Notes: generated by a model not told the origin, from the sequence alone. Positions 17,508 through 26,723 are shown, numbered from the stretch's first letter. The stretch is DNA of 64,000 nt from JABSSA01 sp039984715 (GCA_039984715.1 JBDWUA010000009.1:124001-188000); one strand, 5' to 3'. Translations and numbers: made by a program.

Positions 17508-18539
17508 TCAATCTATCGGTGCCCCTTCTGTCAGTACGCAGGGAAAGGGAATCCGCTTGGGGCCGGTCATTCCGCTACCGATTGTATCAATGAGATGCGA
17601 CGTGGCGGTCCGCACCATGTCTTCTATCGGGTAAGTCACCGATGTGAGTTTGTATCGCGTCAACCGAGACAGAGTTGAACTGCCAAACCCAACAACCAAA
17701 GGCGTGCCTCTCTCAGGATTCGAGTTCATTTCCTGCAATCCATCGAGCAAGCCCACGGCCAAAAGTTCGGTTGCACAGAAATACCCATCGGGTGGCTTGG
17801 GCAGGCAAAGCAGTTCTTCTGCCATATTAAATGCCATTGTGTAGTCGTTTGCACCGATTTCCCGAACAATGGGTTGAAAGCCATAATGCTGTTCAACCCT
17901 TTGCACAAACCCTGCACGACGTTCGGCCGTCACAGTGGCTTGTGCGTTACCGCCAACAAATGCGGGACGCTGGATCTTGTTGGCATGGAAGTAGTCGGCC
18001 ACTTGGGCTGCGCCGCCTTCGTTGTCACTGTAAACCGAACTGAACGCCGGATCACCGGATTTCCGTCCCAAAATTACGACCCGTTTGTCCTGGATGGCAC
18101 ATCGATCGATCGTTTCCTGACTGAGATAGCTCGCCGAAACCAAAAGGCCGTCCACCTGCTGCAACAGCGAATTCTCAATAGAGCCCGAGCCTATCGCTGA
18201 TCGTTCGTGGTTGGTGTTCAGCAAGATCGCGTGGAAGTTTCTTTGTTGCGCTTCGGCCGAGACAAAGTGGAACAGATCCAGATTGTCAGGATCCTTGAAA
18301 TCATCGACCATCAGGCCAATCAAATTGGAGCGTCGGCTGGCCAGAACACGCGCGGCTATGTTGGGGCTATAACCCAGTCGATTGGCGACAGCGAAAATCT
18401 TGTCCCGCGTTCTTTTGGAAACCAGTTCTGGATTGGCGAAACACCGCGATACAGTTGTTAGGGACACGCCCACGTCTTTTGCAACGTCTTGAGCCGTGGC
18501 GACACCATGCGTTTTCCTTAAACTCTTTTCATGTGCCAT
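17508..18539 (-). CDS. LacI-family transcriptional regulator
   Basis: Regulator of 343 residues. The N-terminal helix-turn-helix reads ATAQDVAKDVGVSLTTVSRC, followed by the hinge LGYSPNIAARVLASRRSN. The remainder is a periplasmic-binding-protein-like ligand domain. The start is the ATG at 18539, preceded seven bases upstream by a TTGGGGGCG ribosome site; a longer frame to 18584 is possible but less likely. It is divergent from a Dpp-class ABC importer, and a LacI-type operator lies in the shared upstream region, so it most likely represses that transporter and itself. Ligands of this family are usually sugars or nucleosides. Confidence 0.9.
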   Translation of the reverse strand: MAHEKSLRKTHGVATAQDVAKDVGVSLTTVSRCFANPELVSKRTRDKIFAVANRLGYSPNIAARVLASRRSNLIGLMVDDFKDPDNLDLFHFVSAEAQQRNFHAILLNTNHERSAIGSGSIENSLLQQVDGLLVSASYLSQETIDRCAIQDKRVVILGRKSGDPAFSSVYSDNEGGAAQVADYFHANKIQRPAFVGGNAQATVTAERRAGFVQRVEQHYGFQPIVREIGANDYTMAFNMAEELLCLPKPPDGYFCATELLAVGLLDGLQEMNSNPERGTPLVVGFGSSTLSRLTRYKLTSVTYPIEDMVRTATSHLIDTIGSGMTGPKRIPFPCVLTEGAPID

Positions 18540-18928
18540 TTCTACGCCCCCAACAAAGAACTGATCGCCATTACGCCTGCGCAAGAGCGCATAGGTCAGC
18601 GTTATGCAACCGGTTGAACCGCCTGTAAATGCTATCGCTAACTTCGCCGTTTAATGCCCTCACCAACCAGTCTCCGGGATCACCTAAAGGCTGTCGAAAT
18701 CGGGCGGTGCACGACGCATTCGGTATTACCGTAGCACAAAAATCAAAAATGCAAACGCTTGCTTTTTTTAATCTCTCTTCGTAAAAAGTATGCAGTTGAC
18801 GATTGGCTGACGGGGGGAGTCGCAGCGAAATTCTCAAACAATTCACTGCACAACTCACGCACATCTTTGAAAAATAAGATATTTAAGCCAATTTTTGTCG
18901 CAAAAAGATCTAAGGGAGGACACTGAAG
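18540..18928. promoter_or_regulatory. Divergent regulatory region, lacI / ABC importer
   Basis: This 389 bp region separates the regulator from the importer operon. It contains one clear LacI-type operator (18750-18763), a T-run just after it, and a GGGAGG ribosome site before the binding-protein ATG at 18929. A 97-codon minus-strand frame inside it (to 18864) has no recognisable protein character. Confidence 0.5.
18750..18763. promoter_or_regulatory. LacI/GalR-type operator
   Basis: The sequence TGCAAACGCTTGCT is a near-palindrome centred on CG, the arrangement of LacI/GalR family operators (TGxAAxCGxTTxCA). It lies 166 bp upstream of the importer operon and 211 bp upstream of the regulator gene, so it could serve either promoter. 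The match is by eye; no binding data exist here. Confidence 0.6.
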
Positions 18929-20473
18929 ATGAAAGAACGCATGAAAATAGCCTGCATGGCGTCTGTAATGACAGCGCTTTCATTTTCGACGGCCAGCGCC
19001 GCTGGAGGCGGAGAGCTGGTGATCGTCGGAAACCAAGAACCGCAGTCGATGCAAGCTCAAGTCGCACATAAGGAAGTCAACGGAATTGGTCTTCGCAATG
19101 TCATTGAGCAACTCACGCGCCTTGACCCAAACACCAATGAAGTTCTGCCGATGTTGGCCGTAAGCTGGGAACAGGTCAGCCCGACAGAATGGCATTTTGA
19201 CCTTCGTCAGGGCGTCAAGTTCCATGATGGCACCAATCTGGACGCCGAAGCTGCCGCCGTCAGCATCAACTGGTTGTGGAGCGCAGAGAACAGCTATGTC
19301 ATCCGCGACATGATGGGGCCGCAGATTACTGCAAAAGTGATCGACGAAGACACGGTTGCAGTCATGACAGCCGAGGTCGATCCCTTGTTGCCGCGCCGTA
19401 TGTATCTTGGCGGCATCACCTCAGCGCGCCAGATTTTGGAAGACCCCGACGATCACAACGTCACACCGATTGGCACAGGCCCTTATGTGTTTGACGAATG
19501 GCGTCAGGGACAATTTTGGTCTGCGACGGCCAATGCTGATTGGTGGGGGGCGACCGCCGACGATACCTATGGTGAGATTTTCTATGACAGTCTGAAAGTC
19601 GTCTGGCGCCCTGAGGCGTTGGTGCGTTCGGCCATGGTTGAAAGCGGCGAAGCGCAGGTTGCGATGTTCCTGACCCGCGAAGAATGTGATCGTTTCGAAG
19701 GTGCTTCGGGCGTGGGGTGTATGCTGAAGGGATCGGATACGTTCCTACAGTTTCGTCTCGACTACCAAGGTGCACATCCACTTCTGCAAGACCTTGATTT
19801 CCGCAAAGCAATTTTCACGGGCATTCAGTGGGAAGGCATCCGGCAGAACCTGATGGCCCTCAGCGAACCGCTTGCTGGTCAAATGTTACCATCTGTTGCC
19901 ACGGGGTTTGCAGATGAGATTGCGCAATATCCCTATGATCCGGCAGGCGCAAAAGCGATTATCGAAAAGCTGCAAGCGGATGGTCACGAAATTCCGACCA
20001 TCGAAGTCACTACACGCCTTGGGTCAACACCGCGCAATGGCGAAATGGTTGAAGCGATTGGCGCTATGCTAACGGCTGTTGGCATTCCGACCCGGATTGC
20101 AGTGGAAGAACCTGGCCTGTTCAATCCGCGTGCCGTGGCCAAGCCGACCGAAGATCGGTCTTATGCATGGCTGCACGTTCAAGCGAATCCGCTCATGGAC
20201 TACGCCCTGACATTCGGTGCGCATTATTCCTGTGGCGGTCTTGTTTCGGTCTTCTGTGATCCTGATTTTGAAGAGCGCGCAAACGCAGCAGCGCAGTTGG
20301 TGGGCGACGCCCGGCACGAGGCGCTCGAAGCTTTGGTTGTCGAGGGTCACAACCGCTATATCCTTGCACCGGTTGGCCTGTTGCAACGTGCCTATGGTGT
20401 GCCTGAGGGATTCCAGTGGGACTTTGGCGTCGATCACCGCATGATCGCGGTCAATATGCGCGAAGCCAAGTGA
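18929..20473 (+). CDS. ABC importer solute-binding protein, family 5
   Basis: Periplasmic binding protein of 514 residues of the DppA/OppA class (SBP_bac_5). Signal peptide at residues 1-25 (ending TASA). The family signatures PNTNEVLPMLAVSWE, WHFDLRQGVKFHDG and GTGPYVFDEW are present. It leads an operon with two DppBC-type permeases and a fused ATPase. Family 5 proteins bind peptides, nickel complexes or oligosaccharides; the adjacent LacI regulator favours a carbohydrate-containing ligand. A strong AAGGGAGGA ribosome site precedes the ATG. Confidence 0.9.
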   Translation: MKERMKIACMASVMTALSFSTASAAGGGELVIVGNQEPQSMQAQVAHKEVNGIGLRNVIEQLTRLDPNTNEVLPMLAVSWEQVSPTEWHFDLRQGVKFHDGTNLDAEAAAVSINWLWSAENSYVIRDMMGPQITAKVIDEDTVAVMTAEVDPLLPRRMYLGGITSARQILEDPDDHNVTPIGTGPYVFDEWRQGQFWSATANADWWGATADDTYGEIFYDSLKVVWRPEALVRSAMVESGEAQVAMFLTREECDRFEGASGVGCMLKGSDTFLQFRLDYQGAHPLLQDLDFRKAIFTGIQWEGIRQNLMALSEPLAGQMLPSVATGFADEIAQYPYDPAGAKAIIEKLQADGHEIPTIEVTTRLGSTPRNGEMVEAIGAMLTAVGIPTRIAVEEPGLFNPRAVAKPTEDRSYAWLHVQANPLMDYALTFGAHYSCGGLVSVFCDPDFEERANAAAQLVGDARHEALEALVVEGHNRYILAPVGLLQRAYGVPEGFQWDFGVDHRMIAVNMREAK

Positions 20474-20484
20474 TCGCCTGACAG

Positions 20485-20517
20485 TTGATCCCGCATTGAC
20501 CCAATGTGCAGGATCAA
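20485..20517 (+). repeat. Inverted repeat after binding-protein gene
   Basis: Arms TTGATCC (20485-20491) and GGATCAA (20511-20517) are perfect complements, and part of the loop can pair further (GCAxTG with CAxTGT). It begins 12 bp after the binding-protein stop. Such hairpins often protect binding-protein mRNA and reduce read-through to the permease genes. Confidence 0.55.
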
Positions 20518-20522
20518 CAAAA

Positions 20523-20560
20523 GATCGGCGCGGCGACCAAGAACAATTGCCGCGTCGGTC
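20523..20560 (+). repeat. Imperfect inverted repeat
   Basis: Arms of 13 bases at 20523-20535 and 20548-20560 pair with G-U or mismatch positions around a CGCGGC core. It directly follows the first hairpin. There is no T-run, so it is not a standard intrinsic terminator. Confidence 0.4.
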
Positions 20561-20585
20561 CATCCGTCCTTTCTGATCTATGTCC

Positions 20586-20602
20586 TGTCCTGTGCAAGGA
20601 CA
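20586..20602 (+). repeat. Short inverted repeat
   Basis: TGTCCT and AGGACA flank a five-base loop. This is the third hairpin in the 196 bp gap before the first permease gene. Confidence 0.35.
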
Positions 20603-20669
20603 TGATGAACACCTAGATCGCATTTCGTGATGCAACGACCTGACCGTCAGATATACCTTGTGGAAGCAC

Positions 20670-21644
20670 ATGAAGATTAACTCGCCGCTCAACCGATATA
20701 TCCTGAAACGTGTGGTCAACTCTTTGATCTTGTTGGTCATCGTCATGACGATGGTGTTCTTCGCCAACCGTCAAATCGGCGATCCGGCGCGCATGGTTCT
20801 TGGCAATGGTGCCAGCGAAGAAGCGGTTTTGGCGCTGCGCACGCAAATGGGGCTCGAAGATCCTCTGCCCCAACAATACGGGCGATTTCTTTTCGGATTG
20901 GCAACCGGTGACCTTGGTCAAACATTCCGTTTCGGGATGAGCAATTCAATGGGGCAGGGCGGTGAATCCAACGCCATGGACACCTTGCCAATTGCAACCG
21001 AACGTTTGCCTGCGACCCTGTTTCTTGCAGGTGCCACGATCTTTTTTGCGGTCATTGTCGCGCTTCCTTTGGGCGTCTATGCCTCGGTACACCCAAGATC
21101 ATTGCCGGATAGGCTTATCAGTGTCTTATCTCTGGCCGGTGTGTCGATTGTCGAATATTGGTTCGCGTTGATCCTTGTTCTTGTCTTTGCGGTTCAATTG
21201 GCGTGGCTGCCAACGTCCGGGTATGGCAGCTTTTCACATGTCATCCTGCCTGCGCTGGCTTTGTCCTTGCGTCCCATGGGACGTATCACCCAGATTGCGC
21301 GCAGTTCGATCATGGACGAAATGTCCAAACCCTATATCACCGCGGCGCAGGGACGCGGCATCCCGATGCGGCGTATCGCAATTTTTCACGCGTTGAAAAA
21401 CGCGGCAATCCCCATTGTCACGACCATTGGCGACGAAACCATCAACGTTGTCACCGGCGTCATCATCATCGAAACGGTTTTCGGCTGGCCCGGCATCGGT
21501 GCGCTAACCGTTGACGCGCTGTCGATCCGGGATGTGCCCTTGGTCGAGGCAACCGTGTTCCTTTTGGTGTTGATGGTGCTTTCAATCAATCTGTTGGTGG
21601 ACCTTGCCTACGCCGTCCTGAACCCTCAATTGCGGATAAAGTGA
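20670..21644 (+). CDS. ABC importer permease, DppB type
   Basis: Inner-membrane permease of 324 residues with about six membrane segments. The DppB-like N-terminus (YILKRVVNSLILLVIV) and the EAA loop AAQGRGIPMRRIAIFHALKNA, which docks on the ATPase, are clear. I start it at the ATG at 20670; an in-frame TTG four codons upstream (20658) is possible. It is five bases from the DppC-type gene. Confidence 0.88.
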   Translation: MKINSPLNRYILKRVVNSLILLVIVMTMVFFANRQIGDPARMVLGNGASEEAVLALRTQMGLEDPLPQQYGRFLFGLATGDLGQTFRFGMSNSMGQGGESNAMDTLPIATERLPATLFLAGATIFFAVIVALPLGVYASVHPRSLPDRLISVLSLAGVSIVEYWFALILVLVFAVQLAWLPTSGYGSFSHVILPALALSLRPMGRITQIARSSIMDEMSKPYITAAQGRGIPMRRIAIFHALKNAAIPIVTTIGDETINVVTGVIIIETVFGWPGIGALTVDALSIRDVPLVEATVFLLVLMVLSINLLVDLAYAVLNPQLRIK

Positions 21645-21648
21645 CCCC

Positions 21649-22587
21649 ATGTCGAGCAATCTGACACCCCAAGACGCCGAGCCGCTTCCTGATAACCCAA
21701 GCGGGCGGATCAGCTTTGGTATGATTTTGCGGGCTCTGTTTCGCGACGTGATCGTCTTGATGTCAGTCATCTTTTTGATCGTCCTGATCTTCAGCGCGAC
21801 ATTCGCCGAAGTTGTCGCGCCTTTTGATCCATTGTTGCCTAACATCTTTGCCAACCGCCTGCCGCCCATGTCTTATGCAACGGCCCTCGACGGAACAGAA
21901 AACCTTCACATGCTGGGAACAGATGCATTGGGACGAGACATACTGTCCCGCCTGATTTACGGGGCGCGGGCCTCGATCTTTGTTGCTCTGGTGTCGGTTT
22001 TTGTCTCGGGCATCCTTGGCACCTGCCTTGGTATTATCGCGGGCTACTACGGTGGGTTGGTTGAGGCGACGATCATGCGCGCGGTGGATGCCTTTATGGC
22101 AGTGCCGTCGCTATTGATCGCGTTGTTTGTGCTGTTCATCATTGGCGGTGGCCTTGTGAACATGGTGCTGATTTTCGCGCTGGTTCGATGGGTGGTGTAT
22201 GCCCGCCTTGCGCGCGGCATCGCGCTGACATTGAAAGAGGCCCCCTTTGTAGAGGCCGCCCGTGCCATTGGTGCCAGCGATTTTCGGATCATGTATCGTT
22301 ATATCTTATGTAACATGCTGTCGCCGCTCATGGTTTTGGCGACGCTCGAAGTTGCGCTTTTGGTTCTGGCCGAAGCAGGGCTCAGCTTTCTGGGCTTTGG
22401 TTTGTTGCCCCCGGAACCGTCTTGGGGCCTGATGATTTCGCGTGGCCGCGAATATATGCGCGACGCGTGGTGGATGATTACGTTTCCGGGTCTGGCGATC
22501 TTTCTGACAACGCTAAGCTTCAATCTGCTTGCCGGCTGGATCAGAGCCATCAGCGATCCAACGCAGAGATGGCGGTGGTTGAAATGA
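21649..22587 (+). CDS. ABC importer permease, DppC type
   Basis: Inner-membrane permease of 312 residues. The N-terminal cytoplasmic tail is followed by a membrane segment (VIFLIVLIFSATF), then MLGTDALGRDILSRLIYGARAS, a DppC/OppC hallmark. The EAA loop is EAARAIGASDFRIMYRYIL. It forms the heterodimeric channel with the upstream permease. Confidence 0.9.
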   Translation: MSSNLTPQDAEPLPDNPSGRISFGMILRALFRDVIVLMSVIFLIVLIFSATFAEVVAPFDPLLPNIFANRLPPMSYATALDGTENLHMLGTDALGRDILSRLIYGARASIFVALVSVFVSGILGTCLGIIAGYYGGLVEATIMRAVDAFMAVPSLLIALFVLFIIGGGLVNMVLIFALVRWVVYARLARGIALTLKEAPFVEAARAIGASDFRIMYRYILCNMLSPLMVLATLEVALLVLAEAGLSFLGFGLLPPEPSWGLMISRGREYMRDAWWMITFPGLAIFLTTLSFNLLAGWIRAISDPTQRWRWLK

Positions 22588-22603
22588 GCACGAGGTACAC
22601 CCC

Positions 22604-24409
22604 ATGACGCGCGTTCTTGATATTCGGGATTTGCATGTAAAATTCTCGACCCCCGGGGGGTCAATCCATGCGGTGAAAGGTGTGAATTGCCATGTTGATG
22701 CCGGGGAATGCTTGGGCATCGTCGGGGAATCAGGCTCGGGCAAAAGTCAGACATTTCGGGCCGCCGTCGGTTTGTTGGGGCACAACGGAATTGCCGAAGG
22801 CGAAATCAAATTCCTTGGTCAGGACATGTTTAACTTGACCCCGGCCCAACTGAACAAAATTCGCGGTAACGACGTAGCCATGATCTTTCAGGATCCGCTG
22901 ACGTCTTTGACACCGGGAATGCGTGTCTGCGATCAGATGAAAGAAGTTCTTCAGGTCCACAAGGGTATCCGCGGCGGCGAAGCGGATCGGATTTGTCTGG
23001 ATTGGCTTGAGCGTGTCCGCATCAACGATGCAAAGCGGCGTCTACAGCAATATCCGTTTGAGTTGTCCGGTGGTATGCGCCAGCGGATCATGATTGCCTT
23101 GGCGATGCTCTGCAATCCAAGCCTGCTGATTGCCGATGAACCGACGACAGCTTTGGACGTGACAATTCAGGCTGAAATTCTGGATATCATGGCCGAGCTA
23201 CGCCGTTCAAATAACACGTCCATCGTGCTGATTACCCATGACATGGGTGTGGTGGCCCGGATGTGTGACCGCGTTCAGGTGATGTATCGCGGGAACTATG
23301 TTGAAGAAGGGTCAGTCAAGGACATCTTTGCCAACCCGACGCAAGAATACACACGGATGTTGCTGGATTCGATGCCAAAACTCGACCAGCCCCGTAGCTT
23401 GGAACCGTTAATAGATATCGCGGGTGAAAGGCCGCTGTTGGAAACCAAAGACATCCGCGTGAGCTTTGATTTGCCCGGAAATCTGTTTTCGCGGCACAAT
23501 AGTTTCAATGCGGTCGACGGGATTAGTTTCAAACTGCGGCGCGGCGAAACGCTTGGCGTCGTTGGGGAATCCGGCAGCGGCAAATCGACCTTGGCCCGTG
23601 CAATCCTAAAGCTTGTCCCAACCAGTGATGGCGTCGTCAGTTGGCTGGGCACCAACATGTCCAGCTTTGACAAGGGCGAAATCCGTAAATTGCGGGAAAA
23701 CCTGCAAGTTATCTTTCAGGATCCTCTGGCCAGTTTAAATCCATCAATGACCATTGGTGATGCAATTGCAGAACCTTTGAAGATTTTCAAACCCGACATG
23801 AGCAAGAGCGACCGGCAAGACAAAGTCAAAGCAACATTGCAGCGGGTCGGTCTGACAGCAAATTTTGCCGACAGATACCCGCACGAACTTTCTGGCGGTC
23901 AAAATCAAAGGGTCGGAATTGCCCGCGCAATTATCGCCAAGCCGAAGCTTGTGATTTGTGACGAAGCGGTCTCGGCCCTTGATGTTTCGGTTCAGGCGCA
24001 GGTTTTACGCCTGTTGCGGGGGTTACAAGAAGAGTTCGGGCTATCGTTTATCTTCATCTCGCACGATTTGTCCGTTGTCAGGGACGTCTCGCACCGGACG
24101 CTCGTTATGTATCTTGGCCGAGTTGTCGAAATGGCCGATACCGACGATCTGTTCAACAATCCGACGCACCCCTACACAAAACAACTCATCTCAGCAGTCC
24201 CCATTCCCGATCCCGAAGTCGAAAGCCGACGACAGCGCATTCGGTTGCAGGGGGAATTGACGTCACCGTCCGATCCGACGGCGCATTTGCGGTTTCTGCC
24301 ATCCAAAATCCAACAAAACCAGTTGGACTACAAACCAAGACTGGTCGAGATCAGTCCAAATCACATGGTGGCGCAGCACGACTCAATTGAGAGCCTGATG
24401 CGTGACTGA
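22604..24409 (+). CDS. Fused double ABC ATPase (DppD-DppF type)
   Basis: Protein of 601 residues carrying both nucleotide-binding domains of the importer. First domain: Walker A GESGSGKS at about residue 42, signature LSGGMRQR, Walker B LLIADEPTTALD. Second domain, from about residue 285: Walker A GESGSGKS, signature LSGGQNQR, Walker B LVICDEAVSALD. The usual C-terminal GCxFxxRC motif of OppD/DppF ATPases is absent; the corresponding region reads HLRFLPSK with no cysteines. It completes the four-gene importer. Confidence 0.9.
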   Translation: MTRVLDIRDLHVKFSTPGGSIHAVKGVNCHVDAGECLGIVGESGSGKSQTFRAAVGLLGHNGIAEGEIKFLGQDMFNLTPAQLNKIRGNDVAMIFQDPLTSLTPGMRVCDQMKEVLQVHKGIRGGEADRICLDWLERVRINDAKRRLQQYPFELSGGMRQRIMIALAMLCNPSLLIADEPTTALDVTIQAEILDIMAELRRSNNTSIVLITHDMGVVARMCDRVQVMYRGNYVEEGSVKDIFANPTQEYTRMLLDSMPKLDQPRSLEPLIDIAGERPLLETKDIRVSFDLPGNLFSRHNSFNAVDGISFKLRRGETLGVVGESGSGKSTLARAILKLVPTSDGVVSWLGTNMSSFDKGEIRKLRENLQVIFQDPLASLNPSMTIGDAIAEPLKIFKPDMSKSDRQDKVKATLQRVGLTANFADRYPHELSGGQNQRVGIARAIIAKPKLVICDEAVSALDVSVQAQVLRLLRGLQEEFGLSFIFISHDLSVVRDVSHRTLVMYLGRVVEMADTDDLFNNPTHPYTKQLISAVPIPDPEVESRRQRIRLQGELTSPSDPTAHLRFLPSKIQQNQLDYKPRLVEISPNHMVAQHDSIESLMRD

Positions 24410-24903
24410 ACGTGGTCCAACCGGCTTGGCTCACGACATCCCAAACAATTCTGAAGCGACCTGAAATGGACTTTGCCCAAGCGGCCTTTCCCGCAGTTTG
24501 CCTCGGATACCAGAGTAATCATGGGACGCATCGAGAAGCTGGTACTTCCCCTTTGGACTGATTTGTTGAAAAGCCCTCTTGATCGAGGGTGCGCTGTCTG
24601 AACCAATCCCTGTTTTGAATGGGGATGCGGCGATAAACCGAACAACACGCTGGCACAGTTGACGAGTTTTCCAAATTGGAAACCAACTTTGCGAGCGGAG
24701 ACCCTTGTTTGAATCATAGTGAAATGAGGTTCGAAACCCTTTTCGACCGATGCCTCAACACCTCCGAAAGTCAGCTTTGTGAAAGCGCGTTAGAGCGTCC
24801 ACCCTGCAAACGGGTGCATCAAATTGCTTTTGGGTGAGCTATACTTGTTGGAAGGTGTTCTTTATGGTCATGTATCCTTTCTGATAAATATTGTTGATGC
24901 CGT
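24410..24903. other. Intergenic region with a gene remnant
   Basis: This 494 bp interval separates the importer operon from the LysR gene. No intact gene is convincing. Most of its left part is covered by a minus-strand open frame without a start codon (24431-24754, described separately). The right part, from 24755 to 24903, shows nothing recognisable beyond the expected LysR promoter. Confidence 0.4.
24431..24754 (-). pseudogene. Probable C-terminal remnant of an unknown gene
   Basis: A minus-strand frame is open for about 107 codons and ends at a TGA at 24431-24433, but has no plausible start codon. The conceptual protein looks real: segments include FIAASPFKTGIGSDSAPSIK, KYQLLDASHDYSGIRGKLRE and SPFQVASELFGM. 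I cannot name the family. It is most simply the 3' end of a gene whose front was lost. Confidence 0.4.
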
Positions 24904-25782
24904 ATGACCTTTGAACAAATCCGAACTTTTCTTTGGGTCGCTAGGCTTGGCGGCTTTAGGAAAGCAGCCAATCGACTGCATTTGTCGCAACCTGCAGTGT
25001 CCACGCGGATATCGAATCTTGAGCAAGAACTCCGAGTCTCATTGTTTGAAAGGGGGAGTGGAGACCTTGTCCTGACAAAACAAGGGACGCTGCTGCTGTC
25101 TTATGCAGAACAGATGCTTTTCGTTGAGGAAGAGATTAAGCAACGCGTCGCCAATCCAGCCGAGACAGAAGGGCTGTTTCGAGTTGGCTCTTCGGAAACG
25201 ATTGCACAGGCTTGGTTGCCTGAATTTCTCAAGGCATTCAGTAAGGAATACCCACGCGTCAACGTCGATCTTACCGTAGACATTTCTTTGAATCTGCGTG
25301 CCGCACTTCTTGATCGCAAGCTCGACTTGGTCTTTCTGATGGGCCCCGTTTCTGAGTTCACCGTGGAAAACGTCGCCCTGCCACCCTTTGAGTTGCATTG
25401 GTACCGCGCGTCAACAAACCCGATCACCGATTTGACCGAAATTCCGGTCATTTCCTATTCAAGTAAAACGCGCCCCTATCGAGAGCTGATGTCAGAGCTT
25501 TCGCGCACTGTTGGTCCGAAAGTGCGGGTGTTTGCGTCTGCATCTCTGTCTGCAAGTTTAAAGATGATTGCAGCTGGAATCGCAGTGGGTCCTTATCCAA
25601 GAGCGCTTGCGAATGATTTCTTAATGTCCGGCCAGATCGTCGAGTTTGATCCCGGATTTCGTCCGCAACCCCTAGAGTTTACAGCCTCATATCTGTCCGA
25701 ACCACGCAGCTTTCTTGTTGAAAACAGTGCGAAAATTGCACGTTCCATAGCGTTAGAGTGGGACACATCGCACTCTAAGTAA
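24904..25782 (+). CDS. LysR-family transcriptional regulator
   Basis: Regulator of 292 residues. The winged helix-turn-helix is at the N-terminus: TFEQIRTFLWVARLGGFRKAANRLHLSQPAVSTRISNLEQ, shown here as the usual LysR layout with AA-x-LHLSQPAVS. The rest is the type 2 periplasmic-binding-like effector domain. It lies 94 bp upstream of, and in the same direction as, the DUF1445-TRAP-oxoprolinase genes and is the obvious candidate regulator of them. Confidence 0.9.
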   Translation: MTFEQIRTFLWVARLGGFRKAANRLHLSQPAVSTRISNLEQELRVSLFERGSGDLVLTKQGTLLLSYAEQMLFVEEEIKQRVANPAETEGLFRVGSSETIAQAWLPEFLKAFSKEYPRVNVDLTVDISLNLRAALLDRKLDLVFLMGPVSEFTVENVALPPFELHWYRASTNPITDLTEIPVISYSSKTRPYRELMSELSRTVGPKVRVFASASLSASLKMIAAGIAVGPYPRALANDFLMSGQIVEFDPGFRPQPLEFTASYLSEPRSFLVENSAKIARSIALEWDTSHSK

Positions 25783-25876
25783 TTCTAAAATATCTATCAC
25801 CTCTGATATATAATGATAATTTGAATAAATGAGAGATCCCATGTGATGGTAGTGTGACATCACTGGGGCGATCACC

Positions 25877-26719
25877 ATGAACTCAAAGGCCGTATCACTA
25901 TCGGACCTCAAATCCTCTTCTGGCACGCAGGTTCGAGCGGCAATTCGGAGTGGGTCGTATGATGGTCACACTGCTGGATTGGCCGCGGGTAAGCTTCAAT
26001 GCAACCTCGCAATTCTCCCTGAAGAGTACGCATTGGACTTTCTGCGGTTCTGTCAGAGAAACCCAAAGCCGTGCCCAGTCGTCGGCGTGAGCGACACGGG
26101 CAGTCCAAGTCTGCCAACCCTCGGTCATAATATTGATATCCGAAGTGACGTTTCCAAGTACCGCATATTTCGCGATGGGGTGCTGAATGATGAAGTTACA
26201 GACGTGTCGGATGTGTGGTCAGATGATCTTGTAACTGTCGCACTTGGGTGTTCATTTACGTTTGAAAACGCACTTTTGCGCAATGGTATTCCGGTCCGAC
26301 ATATCGAGACAGGTCGCAATGTGCCGATGTATCGATCGAATATTGATCTGGCGCCAGCGGGTCGGTTTTCTGGCCAAATGGTTGTCACAATGCGACCCAT
26401 ACCCAAAGAGCAGGTTGCGCAAGCCAAGGCGATCAGCAGCAAGTTTCCTCAGGCGCATGGTTCACCTATTGCCGTTGGGGACCCATCGCAGATTGGCATT
26501 GCCGATCTTTCCAAGCCGGATTGGGGCGATGCGGTTGAAGTTAAGGCAGGCGAGATCCCGGTTTATTGGGCCTGTGGTGTCACACCCCAAAACGTCCTTC
26601 TCGATGCGAGATTACCGATCTGCATAACTCATTCGCCGGGTCACATGCTGATCTCGGACGTCGCAGAAGATGCTGAAACGACCATTCTACCAAAAAACGA
26701 AACCAACATGGAGAACTAA
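25877..26719 (+). CDS. Putative hydro-lyase, DUF1445 (YcsI) family
   Basis: Protein of 280 residues of the DUF1445 family. Family features visible are the N-terminal RAAIRSGSYDGHTAGLA, the LQCNLAILP segment, CPVVGVSD, the LGCSFTFENALL motif and a C-terminal ITHSPGHMLISD. A DUF1445 domain also occurs in vertebrate D-glutamate cyclase, which converts D-glutamate to 5-oxo-D-proline, although the catalytic activity there has not been tied to this domain with certainty. Here it sits in front of a TRAP transporter and a 5-oxoprolinase, which points to the same chemistry. Function is inferred from context. Confidence 0.8.
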   Translation: MNSKAVSLSDLKSSSGTQVRAAIRSGSYDGHTAGLAAGKLQCNLAILPEEYALDFLRFCQRNPKPCPVVGVSDTGSPSLPTLGHNIDIRSDVSKYRIFRDGVLNDEVTDVSDVWSDDLVTVALGCSFTFENALLRNGIPVRHIETGRNVPMYRSNIDLAPAGRFSGQMVVTMRPIPKEQVAQAKAISSKFPQAHGSPIAVGDPSQIGIADLSKPDWGDAVEVKAGEIPVYWACGVTPQNVLLDARLPICITHSPGHMLISDVAEDAETTILPKNETNMEN

Positions 26720-26723
26720 GAAA

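Noticed and set aside
18571..18864. 97-codon minus-strand frame upstream of the LacI gene
   Set aside because: It spans the operator and promoter region, has no recognisable motifs and no good ribosome site.
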